Part shown: positions 1 through 8,191 of the stretch, one piece after another
How the letters are laid out: every line of letters begins with the position of its first letter
Position numbering within the stretch: position 1 is the first letter of the stretch
Source: JAZNQN01 sp045656005
Lineage (GTDB): Bacteria; Bacillota; Clostridia; UMGS1883; UMGS1540
Assembly: GCA_045656005.1 (NCBI GenBank)
Contig: JAZOQG010000060.1
Location: forward strand, 1-47,053
Direction of reading: 5' to 3'
Length of the DNA: 47,053 nt
Program-made: the position numbers and the translations under genes
Notes under the pieces: generated by a model
Databases searched by the model: none
Seen by the model: only the letters and a program-made list of their open reading frames with translations
Told to the model about the DNA's origin: nothing

Positions 1-36
1 TATTATAATGTAGAAACTCATAATAAGGAGCAAAAA

Positions 37-711
37 ATTACTTTATCATTTATAAGAACAATTATTTTATATATTTCCGTAATGGTTGCCATAAGAATTA
101 TGGGTAAAAGACAAATAGGTGAGCTTCAGCCAAGTGAACTCGTTATAACCATAATGCTCGGCGACCTCGCATCTGTTCCCATGCAGGAAACAGGAATTCC
201 TATTTTAAATGGAATAACTCCGATAGTAACACTTGTATTCCTTGAAGTCATTTTGTCTCTCATAGCACTTAAAAGCCGAAGGGCACGCCGCATTATAAGC
301 GGAAACCCAAGCATAGTTATAAATAATGGAAAGATAAATTATGAAGAACTTCGTCGCCTTCGCTTTAATGTTGACGATTTGCTTGAAGAACTGCGTGCAA
401 AGGATATTGTAAATATAAATGATGTGCAGGCGGCGCTTATTGACACAAACGGAGCCTTCTGCGTTTTGCTGAAAGCTGAAAAAAGACCTCTTACCCCTGG
501 TGATATAGGTCTTACTCCTCCCGAAGAAGAAATCCCATATACTGTTGTAAGCGATGGTAAGATAGTCACCGAAAACTTGAAAAAACTTAAGAAGGACGAA
601 TTGTGGCTTTTTAAGAAACTAAAAAAACAAGGAGAAAAAGTTTCCGATATTATATATGCAGGATATACAAAAAGCGGAAAATTGGAAATTCAGAGGAGGG
701 AAGAAAAATGA
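37..711 (+). CDS. DUF421 family membrane protein (YetF/YdfS-like), start uncertain
   Basis: The protein reads as a DUF421 (YetF-like) membrane protein of unknown biochemical role, a family common in Firmicutes. An N-terminal hydrophobic segment is followed by the family signature RIMGKRQIGELQPSEL, a second hydrophobic segment and a soluble alpha/beta C-terminal domain. The first in-frame ATG (82) would cut into the first membrane helix. A better start is ATT at 37, six bases after AAGGAG (25-30), which gives the usual N-terminal length. The frame is open to the window edge, so a start upstream cannot be excluded. The stop overlaps the DUF4363 gene by four bases, indicating translational coupling. 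Family assignment is confident; function is unknown. Confidence 0.88.
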   Translation: MTLSFIRTIILYISVMVAIRIMGKRQIGELQPSELVITIMLGDLASVPMQETGIPILNGITPIVTLVFLEVILSLIALKSRRARRIISGNPSIVINNGKINYEELRRLRFNVDDLLEELRAKDIVNINDVQAALIDTNGAFCVLLKAEKRPLTPGDIGLTPPEEEIPYTVVSDGKIVTENLKKLKKDELWLFKKLKKQGEKVSDIIYAGYTKSGKLEIQRREEK

Positions 712-1088
712 GAGGTGTGTATATAGCATCTGCTTTAATGGCAGTTTTAATCGCGCTTATGATTTTTACAGGATTTATGCTTGAAAATGCAGGAGAAAAA
801 CTCTGTCTGCGGCTTGATGAAGTATGCGAGGATGTAATAAATGAAAACTGGGATGAGGCAGAAACAAATATAAAGGTGCTTAAAGAAGAATGGAAGAAAA
901 ACGAGAAGTGGATTACAATGCTCGTAAATCATAATGAAACCGAAGAAGTTGTTCAGAATTTGTATGCCCTTGAACAATATATCATATATAAAGAAATCCC
1001 CGAACTTATGGCAACGGCAAAATCCCTTCAAAAACTTTTTGAGCATATCCCCGGCAAAGAACGCCCGACCCTTGAAAACATTATATAA
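708..1088 (+). CDS. DUF4363 family protein
   Basis: This is a 126-aa protein with one N-terminal hydrophobic helix (about residues 5-24) followed by an extracytoplasmic, largely helical, acidic domain. The layout and the pairing with a DUF421 gene match DUF4363, which in Clostridia typically sits directly downstream of DUF421 genes. The ATG overlaps the DUF421 stop in an ATGA junction, and GGAGG lies just upstream inside the preceding gene. The two proteins probably act together at the membrane. No catalytic motif is visible and the function is unknown. Confidence 0.78.
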   Translation: MRGVYIASALMAVLIALMIFTGFMLENAGEKLCLRLDEVCEDVINENWDEAETNIKVLKEEWKKNEKWITMLVNHNETEEVVQNLYALEQYIIYKEIPELMATAKSLQKLFEHIPGKERPTLENII

Positions 1089-1111
1089 TTACTATTATTG
1101 CATGTTTTTTT

Positions 1112-1133
1112 GCTCTTTTTTAAGAGTTTTTAT
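1112..1133 (+). terminator. Weak rho-independent terminator after DUF421/DUF4363
   Basis: CTCTT (1113-1117), a TTTT loop and AAGAG (1122-1126) form a five-base-pair stem followed by TTTTTAT. The stem is short and AT-rich, so termination may be partial. Confidence 0.45.
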
Positions 1134-1197
1134 CAAAAATGTCGGTTTTTGTACAATTATTTTTCTTTCTGTAAACACTATTACTACAATTTGCACA

Positions 1198-1212
1198 AAA
1201 CGGTAACCGTTT
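1198..1212. promoter_or_regulatory. 15-bp perfect palindrome, candidate operator
   Basis: AAACGGT-A-ACCGTTT is a perfect inverted repeat around a central A, about 45 bp upstream of the promoter of the large exported protein. Its size and symmetry suit a dimeric repressor or activator. The regulator is not identifiable from the window. Confidence 0.4.
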
Positions 1213-1255
1213 AGTTGTCGCACATGTACAAAAATAAAATATTATTGTAAAATAC

Positions 1256-1284
1256 TTGAAATATAAAAATAATTTATGTATAAT
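1256..1284 (+). promoter_or_regulatory. Sigma-A promoter of the large exported repeat protein
   Basis: TTGAAA (1256-1261), a 17-bp spacer and a consensus TATAAT (1279-1284) precede an untranslated leader of about 85 nt. The leader has a small GGTGG/CCACC hairpin (1307-1320) and ends in a strong AAGGAGG-type SD before ATG 1375. Strong promoter plus strong SD suggests high expression. Confidence 0.8.
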
Positions 1285-1374
1285 GGTATAGTAGTATTAT
1301 AGTATGGGTGGATACCCACCTGTATTTGACAGCAGAGTTTTGACGCAAATAAAAATTTTAAGGAGGAAAAAATT

Positions 1375-4300
1375 ATGAAAAGTTTTGGTAAAACTTTTCG
1401 CACATTCCTTGCGATGAGCTTGGCATTGTGCATGGTTATGTCATGTGTTACAGTTAGCGCTGATGAAACTAAAGTTTCATTAACTGTAGGCACACCTACA
1501 GACACACCTGTAGATGGTTACTATACAGTAACTGCTACAGTAGATGGTCTTGTAGCGGGAAACAGCGCAACAATTTTGGTGCATAAAGAAGAAGCACCTA
1601 CAAATGGTACCATAGGGTATGCAAATCAGGATGTTATTGCAGAAGGTCAAACAAGCAAAACATTCACAATGGAACTCAAAAAAGGTGAATACAAAGTGCT
1701 TGCCGGTGGAACAGGTAAAACTGCTGCACAGACAGCAACACTTGTAATCGAAGGTGTTGCACCTGCATTCGCTGATGATGCTGCATTGGTAGTAGCTGCA
1801 CTTGATGACAAAACAGCTGTTGAAGGAGCTACAGTAGTAGCAAACTTCCCTGAAGCTGAAGATGCTGACAAGGAAGAAGTTACATACTCAATCGGTGGCG
1901 ACAATGCTGAGAAATTCGTTGTTGATAGCGAAGCTAAAACAATTAAACTGACAGAAAATTTAGCTGCAGGTAGATATCATTTCACACTCGTAGCAACTTC
2001 AGCCGACGGAAAAGCTGAACTTGCAGGTACATTAGTTGTTGCTCCAACAACTGTTAAGGTTAAACTTGGCGAGGGTGTATTGGTAAATAATGTGTATGTT
2101 GAATATGGTTCGGATGCAGAGGCGACTCCCGCTTTTGCTGAAACATCATTACAGCTTTATAAAGAAGATGGAAGCATTATTGAAGGTGCAACCGTAGCTA
2201 TAACAGGATGGAACAAACCGGAAGGCTATACAACCACACTTGCAGACGGGGAGGAAAGTAAAGATTATGAATTTACAGCTATCCTTGCTGCCCTTTCATC
2301 AGAGTATGTGTGGGCGACCGGTGTTGCTCCTGTAGTAAAGGCGACTGCTAAAGTTCAGGATAGCAGAGATGAGGTTATAGTTAATTGTGAAACATCACAG
2401 ACTGTAAACTGGGGAGCACTTTATGCTGAACCTACAATTACATACACAGTTGGTGGTACTGAAACATCTATTGAAGATGTAAAAGTTACATGGAGTGGTG
2501 ACACTGTTAACACAAAAGATGATAGTAAGACATATAGCCTTATAGCTACTGTAGAACTTCCTGCAGATGGTGACTATAGAATTGCAGGTACACATAGCAC
2601 AACAACTACTGTTAATGTTACAGTTACTGTAAATGATAATAGAGAAGTTGTAACAGTCGAGGAATATACAAAGTCCTTCCCAATTGGATACAACGACACA
2701 TATATTGAACCGGCTATTAAATTGCTTGGCAATGAAGGTGCTGATGTAACAGCGCTTGCTGCAACTGAGGCACCTGTTTGGACACTTGAAGGTGACGGAA
2801 CATATAGTCCTACAACAGAGGGTACATATACATTTAAAGCTACAATCACACTTAATGATGGTTATAAATTTGTAGATGAGGGTGGACAGATTTCTACAGA
2901 ACAAACAATTAAATACACTGTAGTAGTTACAGATGACAGAGATTGTATTACCGAAATTGTAACAGATCCTGCTATAAAAGAAGTTGGATATAATAAAGTT
3001 CCTAATTTAGGAGATGTAAGAGCATTTGCTAACATTGATGGTAAAGAAGCTGTTGAGTTGGAATTTGCCCCTGGGTCCGTTTGGACATATGCAGGCGAAG
3101 GCGAACCTGACATGACAGCAATTGGTGATGAATACACATATGAGAGAGCAGTTGTTATTGACGAAAATAGCTATATCTACACTGATGAAGAAGCAGTTGC
3201 TACGGTTGTAGTTAAAGTTGTTGAGAGCAGAAAAGTTATCAGCAATGTTAAATATAGTGTAACTGAAACAGAAGTAGCATTTGGAACTAAAACACCTGCT
3301 ATTCCTGAAGGCGCATTCACAGCAGACATAGATGGCGTAGAAACAACAGGAAATGTTCCTGTAGTATTTGAAGGCGACTGGACATGTGATGGTTATGAAG
3401 CAGAGACACCTGGTGAATATACATTCACAAGAAAAGTTGTAATCAATCAGGATCAGGAACTTTCAGACGAATATAAATTTGATGCTGAAGAAGTAGTTGT
3501 TCAAGTAACTGTAAAAGTTGCTAAGAAAGATGTTAAAATTACAGGTTATACTGGTTTCGATGCAACTGAAACATTTGCTTATGGTGAAGTTGGCGACTAC
3601 ACATTGCCTGCAAAGGTGGGTGTTGTAGCTGAAGGTTACATAGGTGAATTCACGGTTACATGGGATAATGAATTCAGCAAAGAGGTTGGTACAGTAGTTT
3701 ACACAGGTACTGTTACAGTTCCTGCAGATGATGCTACATATAACTTTGACGCATCAGGAGTTGAAGCTCCCATGATTACAGTAACAATCAATTATGTAAT
3801 TGATTGTTACGAGTTCCTCGATGCTGGCAAAACTCCGATGGATGAGGTTTTATATGTTGAAGTTGGTACTACTTTAGAGGATGAACTTTATGAGGGAACT
3901 TTCCCGAAATATCTTGTGCTTAAAGATGGTGACAATTCAATAGAAGTTGAAATTAGTGATGACTGGTGGATTAATGAAGGATTCCCTGCATCTGCTTGGG
4001 AATATGCATATGTAAAACTTTCAACTGAGAACATCGTTCTTGGTGATAATTGGACTTGGGGAAAACTGGCTGATAGTATTGTCTTTGCTACTATGACAAA
4101 AGGCTCAGCTCCTTTTGTAGTAAACGTTGATGGTTATAATAAAAACTATGTAGCAAGTCTTAATGACCAGCCTGCAACAGTTACAATAGAGGGAATTGAC
4201 GGTGACATCCCAGGCTTGGCAGCAGAAAAAGCATATAAATTCGATGTTGATGGCATGGAAGGCGAATGGCAGTCAGAAAAATTCGTTAATGTTGCTTCTG

Positions 4301-5496
4301 AATCAGGAAAATCTAAACATACTGTAGTTGCAACAATTAAACTTCAGGATGGTACAACAGAATCTCAGACACGTTACATTAACAAATATTCAACACTCTT
4401 CAATGGTAGCGTTTATATTAACAATACTGAAGACGACGGAGATTCATACTCCGCAGCAAGAGCAAACAAAAACCGCGATATACATGTATCACATGACTTT
4501 GTATTTAGCAATGATGTTGCTGGCTACAATTTCACAGGTACAACTAAAGTCGAAGTATTTAAGGTTGATGATGATGAACTTGTGATTCACAGGACATTTG
4601 ACTTTGCATCCGGTTCTAAATCCCTTGTAATCCCTGCAAGCGAGGTTAAAGAATGGGATAATGGAACATACAGATTTGTTGTTACTTACAATTCTGGAAA
4701 TGCTATCATAGGATCAAAAACAAATGCCAGATACGTATATATTTCAAATAATGGTACATGGTACAATTCGTTCTTAATTAACGGTTTGTCAAGAAGTGGT
4801 ATCGTTATCAGAAATAATGACCAGCTTGAAAACAAGATTCAGCTTACAGAACTCGGGGATAAGGGTGTAGTATGGATTGCTCATTCATTGAAGACATTTG
4901 GAGATAATCCGAAAGAAGTTGCATCAAGAGATTATGAAGCCGTTAATTCCAAGGATTATTTATACGTTCTTCCTTTAACCGAAAATGGCGAATTAAAACC
5001 TGAATTTGCAGAAAATGGTACATACAAGTTCTACACAACATTAAAACTTGATGGCAAAGATAGTGTTATTGAAGATATGAATATCGGTAGAGTTGTTTAT
5101 ATCTACAAGCAGATAACAGCTATTAATACAGTTGCAATAAATGATAGCTGCAACTCTGATGCGATAATCAAGGATGGTAAGTTCGAATTTAAACCCAACT
5201 GGTACAAAGAAGCTCGTAAGAATGAGTTTAGCTACAATGAACTTACTTATAAGATCACATTCGTATCTGGTCTTAAAGCTGACGCTTCTCTTGAAGATGC
5301 AGTAGTAACAGAAGGTGTTGAAGTTGTTAACGGAGATACAATCATATTCAAAGAAGCAAAAGGTGCTGAAACTGCTACTGTAACAGTTAATGCAGACATA
5401 TTCGATACGAAAGTAAAGGCAGAATTGGTTGTTGAGATTGACGGTGTAGAAGATGCTAGATTGCCTAGAACATTCTGGCCTAAAGAAGCTGAATAA
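1375..5496 (+). CDS. Large exported protein with tandem Ig-like repeats
   Basis: This 1373-aa protein has a classic signal peptide: a basic MKSFGKTFR start, a hydrophobic core and a VSA cleavage motif near residue 30. A Cys at about residue 22 (VMSC) gives a poor alternative lipobox. From about residue 329 there are five tandem modules beginning near 329, 421, 520, 617 and 717 (period 92-100 aa). They share motifs such as DxRxxV at the start, VWT...EG and EYTFxxxxxINxxY, typical of beta-sandwich bacterial Ig-like domains. The C-terminal half (about 810-1373) is also beta-rich and ends without LPXTG, SLH repeats or a membrane anchor. It is acidic and Cys-poor. It is likely an abundant cell-surface or secreted protein, possibly S-layer-like or adhesive; the function is inferred only from architecture. 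Confidence 0.8.
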   Translation: MKSFGKTFRTFLAMSLALCMVMSCVTVSADETKVSLTVGTPTDTPVDGYYTVTATVDGLVAGNSATILVHKEEAPTNGTIGYANQDVIAEGQTSKTFTMELKKGEYKVLAGGTGKTAAQTATLVIEGVAPAFADDAALVVAALDDKTAVEGATVVANFPEAEDADKEEVTYSIGGDNAEKFVVDSEAKTIKLTENLAAGRYHFTLVATSADGKAELAGTLVVAPTTVKVKLGEGVLVNNVYVEYGSDAEATPAFAETSLQLYKEDGSIIEGATVAITGWNKPEGYTTTLADGEESKDYEFTAILAALSSEYVWATGVAPVVKATAKVQDSRDEVIVNCETSQTVNWGALYAEPTITYTVGGTETSIEDVKVTWSGDTVNTKDDSKTYSLIATVELPADGDYRIAGTHSTTTTVNVTVTVNDNREVVTVEEYTKSFPIGYNDTYIEPAIKLLGNEGADVTALAATEAPVWTLEGDGTYSPTTEGTYTFKATITLNDGYKFVDEGGQISTEQTIKYTVVVTDDRDCITEIVTDPAIKEVGYNKVPNLGDVRAFANIDGKEAVELEFAPGSVWTYAGEGEPDMTAIGDEYTYERAVVIDENSYIYTDEEAVATVVVKVVESRKVISNVKYSVTETEVAFGTKTPAIPEGAFTADIDGVETTGNVPVVFEGDWTCDGYEAETPGEYTFTRKVVINQDQELSDEYKFDAEEVVVQVTVKVAKKDVKITGYTGFDATETFAYGEVGDYTLPAKVGVVAEGYIGEFTVTWDNEFSKEVGTVVYTGTVTVPADDATYNFDASGVEAPMITVTINYVIDCYEFLDAGKTPMDEVLYVEVGTTLEDELYEGTFPKYLVLKDGDNSIEVEISDDWWINEGFPASAWEYAYVKLSTENIVLGDNWTWGKLADSIVFATMTKGSAPFVVNVDGYNKNYVASLNDQPATVTIEGIDGDIPGLAAEKAYKFDVDGMEGEWQSEKFVNVASESGKSKHTVVATIKLQDGTTESQTRYINKYSTLFNGSVYINNTEDDGDSYSAARANKNRDIHVSHDFVFSNDVAGYNFTGTTKVEVFKVDDDELVIHRTFDFASGSKSLVIPASEVKEWDNGTYRFVVTYNSGNAIIGSKTNARYVYISNNGTWYNSFLINGLSRSGIVIRNNDQLENKIQLTELGDKGVVWIAHSLKTFGDNPKEVASRDYEAVNSKDYLYVLPLTENGELKPEFAENGTYKFYTTLKLDGKDSVIEDMNIGRVVYIYKQITAINTVAINDSCNSDAIIKDGKFEFKPNWYKEARKNEFSYNELTYKITFVSGLKADASLEDAVVTEGVEVVNGDTIIFKEAKGAETATVTVNADIFDTKVKAELVVEIDGVEDARLPRTFWPKEAE

Positions 5497-5512
5497 TCAA
5501 TAATTAAATAAA

Positions 5513-5541
5513 CGAGGTGGCAAATTGCCGCCTCGTTTTTT
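5513..5541 (+). terminator. Rho-independent terminator of the exported protein gene
   Basis: CGAGGTGGC (5513-5521), loop AAATT and GCCGCCTCG (5527-5535) form a nine-base-pair GC-rich stem with one G-U pair, followed by six Ts. Confidence 0.9.
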
Positions 5542-5550
5542 ATGCAAAAA

Positions 5551-5584
5551 TTTAGTCCCGTGTACTTAAATTGTACACGGGACT
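5551..5584 (-). terminator. Terminator of the DUF6472-like gene
   Basis: AGTCCCGTGTAC (5554-5565) and GTACACGGGACT (5573-5584) form a perfect 12-bp stem with a seven-base loop. On the minus strand it is followed by AAATTTTT, so it most likely terminates the gene at 5624-5803. It lies back to back with the plus-strand terminator. Confidence 0.8.
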
Positions 5585-5623
5585 GATTTCATTTAAAATA
5601 TCATAAAGAATTATAAGATATAT

Positions 5624-5803
5624 TCAGTTTTGTTTTCTGACAATTTTATAATCGTCGTTTGTTACATAATATGGGCAATTATAGTTTGTGCCACTTAAAA
5701 AGCGCATCATTTCGTCTTCGTCTAAGTTGATTTCGCAGACATAGCATTCATAGTACTCATCAAAAACATAGTAAGTACAATCCTCGCAATTGGTTTTTGC
5801 CAT
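5624..5803 (-). CDS. Small Cys-rich protein, DUF6472-like
   Basis: This 59-aa protein starts with MAKTNCEDC and has five Cys (C6, C9, C20, C23, C43) in a CxxC...CxxC...C arrangement, acidic Asp/Glu runs and a conserved-looking DDYKIVRKQ end. It resembles the DUF6472 family of small clostridial proteins, which I recall as having the same pattern; the role is unknown and metal binding is plausible. An upstream ATG at 5845 exists. The start at 5803 is chosen because AGAGGA lies seven bases before it and the extra residues look like translated leader. It has its own extended -10 promoter and a strong terminator, so it is a single-gene unit. Confidence 0.72.
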   Translation of the reverse strand: MAKTNCEDCTYYVFDEYYECYVCEINLDEDEMMRFLSGTNYNCPYYVTNDDYKIVRKQN

Positions 5804-5835
5804 AATAAATCCTCTTTTCTGAAATTTATATATAA

Positions 5836-5864
5836 ATTTTAACATGATTATTTGAAATTTGCAA
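5836..5864 (-). promoter_or_regulatory. Promoter of the DUF6472-like gene
   Basis: Read on the minus strand: TTGCAA (5864-5859), a 17-bp spacer and TGT-TAAAAT (-10 at 5841-5836), an extended -10 promoter about 33 nt before the start codon. Confidence 0.65.
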
Positions 5865-5999
5865 GAATTTTGGTGTAAGCTATGGGCAAAAAATGGGTAA
5901 AATATAATTATAATCTTAAAAAAGTGGGTTTAAATGTACCTTGTATGGGAAAATAAAAGACAAAAAGAGGAACTTTTTTTACAAAATACAAAAAAACAC

Positions 6000-6028
6000 T
6001 TGAAAAAAAGCACGTTTTGGTATAAAAT
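6000..6028 (+). promoter_or_regulatory. Promoter of efp
   Basis: TTGAAA (6000-6005), 17 bp, TAAAAT (6023-6028); an overlapping TGGTATAAA also gives an extended -10. A-tracts lie upstream. A TTGACA occurs at 6042-6047 but lacks a good -10 at the right distance. Confidence 0.6.
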
Positions 6029-6091
6029 AGTAATGGTACAATTGACAATCATTTTTTGTTGATTTAAAACATAAATTTGGAGGTAAGCATT

Positions 6092-6649
6092 ATGATAAGT
6101 GCTGGAGAATTTAGAAACGGCGTAACTTTTGAATTTGAAGGAAATGTTTTTCAGATTGTAGAGTTTCAGCATGTTAAACCAGGTAAGGGAGCAGCTTTTG
6201 TAAGAACAAAGCTTAAAAACGTTATTAACGGTGGTGTTGTTGAAAAAACTTTCAGACCTACCGACAAAATGCCTAAGGCTCATATCGACAGAAGAGATAT
6301 GGAATATCTTTATCAGGATGGAGATCTTTTCTACTTTATGGACCAGGAAACATATGAGCAGACACCACTTAACAGCGAACAGCTTGGTGATGCTTTGAAA
6401 TTTGTAAAAGAGAATATGCTTGTAAAAATTCTTTCTTACAAGGGCAATGTATTCGGTGTTGAACCCCCGAACTTTGTTGAGCTTCAGGTAACACAGACGG
6501 AACCCGGATTTAAAGGTGACACAGCTACAGGTGCTTCAAAGCCTGCTACACTTGAAACAGGTGCTGTTATAAACGTTCCTCTCTTTATTGAAGAGGGCGA
6601 AGTTATAAGAGTTGACACACGTACAGGTGAATACATGGAACGTGCATAA
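6092..6649 (+). CDS. efp: Translation elongation factor P
   Basis: EF-P binds between the ribosomal P and E sites and relieves stalling on proline runs. The 185-aa product has the standard length and three-domain layout: an N-terminal KOW-like domain, a central OB domain and a C-terminal OB domain ending in RVDTRTGEYMERA. The loop KPGKGAA places the tip lysine at K32, the position that is post-translationally modified in Bacillus. The start at 6092 is chosen over an in-frame ATG at 6077 because GGAGG precedes it by eight bases and it gives the canonical N-terminus MISAGEFRNG. It is followed 59 bp later by the zinc-ribbon gene and probably shares its transcript. Confidence 0.97.
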   Translation: MISAGEFRNGVTFEFEGNVFQIVEFQHVKPGKGAAFVRTKLKNVINGGVVEKTFRPTDKMPKAHIDRRDMEYLYQDGDLFYFMDQETYEQTPLNSEQLGDALKFVKENMLVKILSYKGNVFGVEPPNFVELQVTQTEPGFKGDTATGASKPATLETGAVINVPLFIEEGEVIRVDTRTGEYMERA

Positions 6650-6708
6650 TTTCCGCTGAAAACAGATTTTTATATTATATACTACTTATTTTAAGGAGGT
6701 AAATTTCT

Positions 6709-7134
6709 ATGTTGACAGAAAAAGTAGCTTATTTGAAAGGTCTTTGTGAAGGTCTCGGTGTTGACGAGAGTACAAAAGAAGGTAAGGTAATTGCAAAAAT
6801 CGTTGATGTACTTGATGATTTTGCTTCAGAAATCCTTGCGATTTACGATACAGAGGATGAACTTCAGGCACAGATTGATGAAATTGATGAAGATTTGGCT
6901 TTTGTTGAAGATTATCTTTTCGATGAAGATGATGATGACGAAGAACTTGATTTCGATGTTGAAGATATCGAATGTCCTTACTGTGGCGAGCCTATAGCTA
7001 TAGATGCAGATATTCTTGACAGCGATGATGATTTTATCGTTTGCCCTGCATGTGGTAAAGAGTTTGAACTCGAATTTGACGACCTATGTGATTGTGGATG
7101 CGGTTGCGATTGCGATTGTGACGAAGAAGAGTAA
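6709..7134 (+). CDS. CD1247-like acidic zinc-ribbon protein with C-x-C tail
   Basis: The 141-aa protein begins MLTEKVAYLKGLCEGL, the conserved N-terminus of clostridial CD1247-type proteins. A helical, very acidic segment (about residues 30-86) is followed by a zinc ribbon with C89-x2-C92 and C112-x2-C115. The extreme C-terminus has six Cys alternating with Asp or Gly (C127, 129, 131, 133, 135, 137) and then EEE. Zn binding by the ribbon is expected; the tail could bind further metal. It has a good AAGGAGG SD and sits directly after efp, before a terminator. The function is unknown. Confidence 0.82.
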   Translation: MLTEKVAYLKGLCEGLGVDESTKEGKVIAKIVDVLDDFASEILAIYDTEDELQAQIDEIDEDLAFVEDYLFDEDDDDEELDFDVEDIECPYCGEPIAIDADILDSDDDFIVCPACGKEFELEFDDLCDCGCGCDCDCDEEE

Positions 7135-7158
7135 TTTTTATTTTACCAAAGAAACATT

Positions 7159-7195
7159 AAAGCCGTTTTAACATAATATGTTTTAACGGCTTTTT
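7159..7195 (+). terminator. Terminator after efp/zinc-ribbon genes
   Basis: AAAGCCGTT (7159-7167) pairs with AACGGCTTT (7185-7193). An inner AACAT/ATGTT helix extends the stem past a small internal loop. TTTTTG follows. Confidence 0.85.
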
Positions 7196-7279
7196 GTTAA
7201 TTTTCATAATTTTACAAATCAAAATCTGCAATTATGAGAAAAGTTTGGTTTAATACGGGAAAGGATTGGTATTTTTAAA

Positions 7280-8086
7280 ATGACAAACAAGAAATATCGA
7301 AAGCGAAATATTACGCTTCTTGTAGTTTTACAAGGGCTTGTTCTGCTTACCATATTCGCACAGCTTTATCACAAAAATTATTACAACGTATTTTTGTGCG
7401 TACTTACCCTTGCTCTTTTTAATATACCAAAGTTTGTAGGAAAGAAATTTAATGTTGAACTCCCGTCGGTTTTGGAAAGCATAATTTTACTTTTTATTTT
7501 CTCTGCAGAAATTTTAGGGGAAATTCAAAACTTCTATACAATTATCCCTCATTGGGACACAATGCTTCATGTTTTAAACGGATTTTTGATGGCGGCAATA
7601 GGTTTTGCAATAATAGATGTTTTTAATAATGACCCTCGTTTTCATTTTAATGTGTCCCCTTATTTTGTTGCGTTTGTTGCGTTTTGTTTTTCAATGACCG
7701 TAGGTGTTATATGGGAATTTTTTGAATTTGGAGTCGACAGTTTTTTGAAACATGACATGCAGAAGGATAGTATTATAACATCTTTTTCATCCGTTTTATT
7801 AAACCCTTCGGGTCTTAATGAGCCATTAAAATTTGCAGACATTTCGAAAACAATAATCACATACATGGAAAATGGTACACTTAAAGAGTTTTCGGTACAG
7901 GGATATCTTGATACAGGTCTTATGGATACAATGAAGGATTTAATTGTAAATCTTATTGGTGCAGCGGTATTTTCTGTGATAGGTATTTTTTATATAAAAA
8001 ATCGCGGTAAGGGAAGTGTAGCTAACAGTTTTATACCAAAGCTTAAGAGGGCTATTTGTGATGAAGATACGGAAAAGGGAATGTAA
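7280..8086 (+). CDS. Multi-pass membrane protein, YjdF/DUF2238-like
   Basis: The 268-aa protein has about six hydrophobic segments (roughly residues 12-32, 35-50, 62-80, 93-113, 128-148 and 217-238). Conserved-looking polar residues sit within or between helices: HWDTMLHVLNGFL near 90-103 and WEFFEFGVD near 144-152. This pattern resembles the YjdF/DUF2238 group of membrane proteins of unknown function. A hydrophilic segment with little hydrophobicity separates the fifth and last helices. The SD is weak (GGAAAGGA, rather far upstream). It stands between a terminator and the promoter of the next gene, so it appears monocistronic. Confidence 0.6.
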   Translation: MTNKKYRKRNITLLVVLQGLVLLTIFAQLYHKNYYNVFLCVLTLALFNIPKFVGKKFNVELPSVLESIILLFIFSAEILGEIQNFYTIIPHWDTMLHVLNGFLMAAIGFAIIDVFNNDPRFHFNVSPYFVAFVAFCFSMTVGVIWEFFEFGVDSFLKHDMQKDSIITSFSSVLLNPSGLNEPLKFADISKTIITYMENGTLKEFSVQGYLDTGLMDTMKDLIVNLIGAAVFSVIGIFYIKNRGKGSVANSFIPKLKRAICDEDTEKGM

Positions 8087-8122
8087 ATTGTGAATTTTCA
8101 TTGAAATTTAATATATTATAGC

Positions 8123-8151
8123 TTGAATTTTATTCTTTTTAATGATACAAT
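8123..8151 (+). promoter_or_regulatory. Promoter of the ceramidase-like gene
   Basis: TTGAAT (8123-8128), 17 bp, TACAAT (8146-8151) preceded by TGA, an extended -10. The start codon follows about 40 nt downstream after AAGGAG. Confidence 0.7.
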
Positions 8152-8191
8152 AACCATGAAGCGAAATACTTTGTAGTAAGGAGCAGTAGGA

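Noticed and set aside
1146..1234. 10-bp inverted repeats as the ends of an invertible promoter switch
   Set aside because: The promoter (1256-1284) lies outside the repeats, the arms are short and AT-rich, and no recombinase gene is nearby.
2395..2904. Minus-strand 169-codon open frame inside the exported repeat protein
   Set aside because: It has very high Cys, Ser, Asn and Ile content typical of the reverse complement of Thr/Val/Ala-rich repeat DNA, and no SD or promoter.
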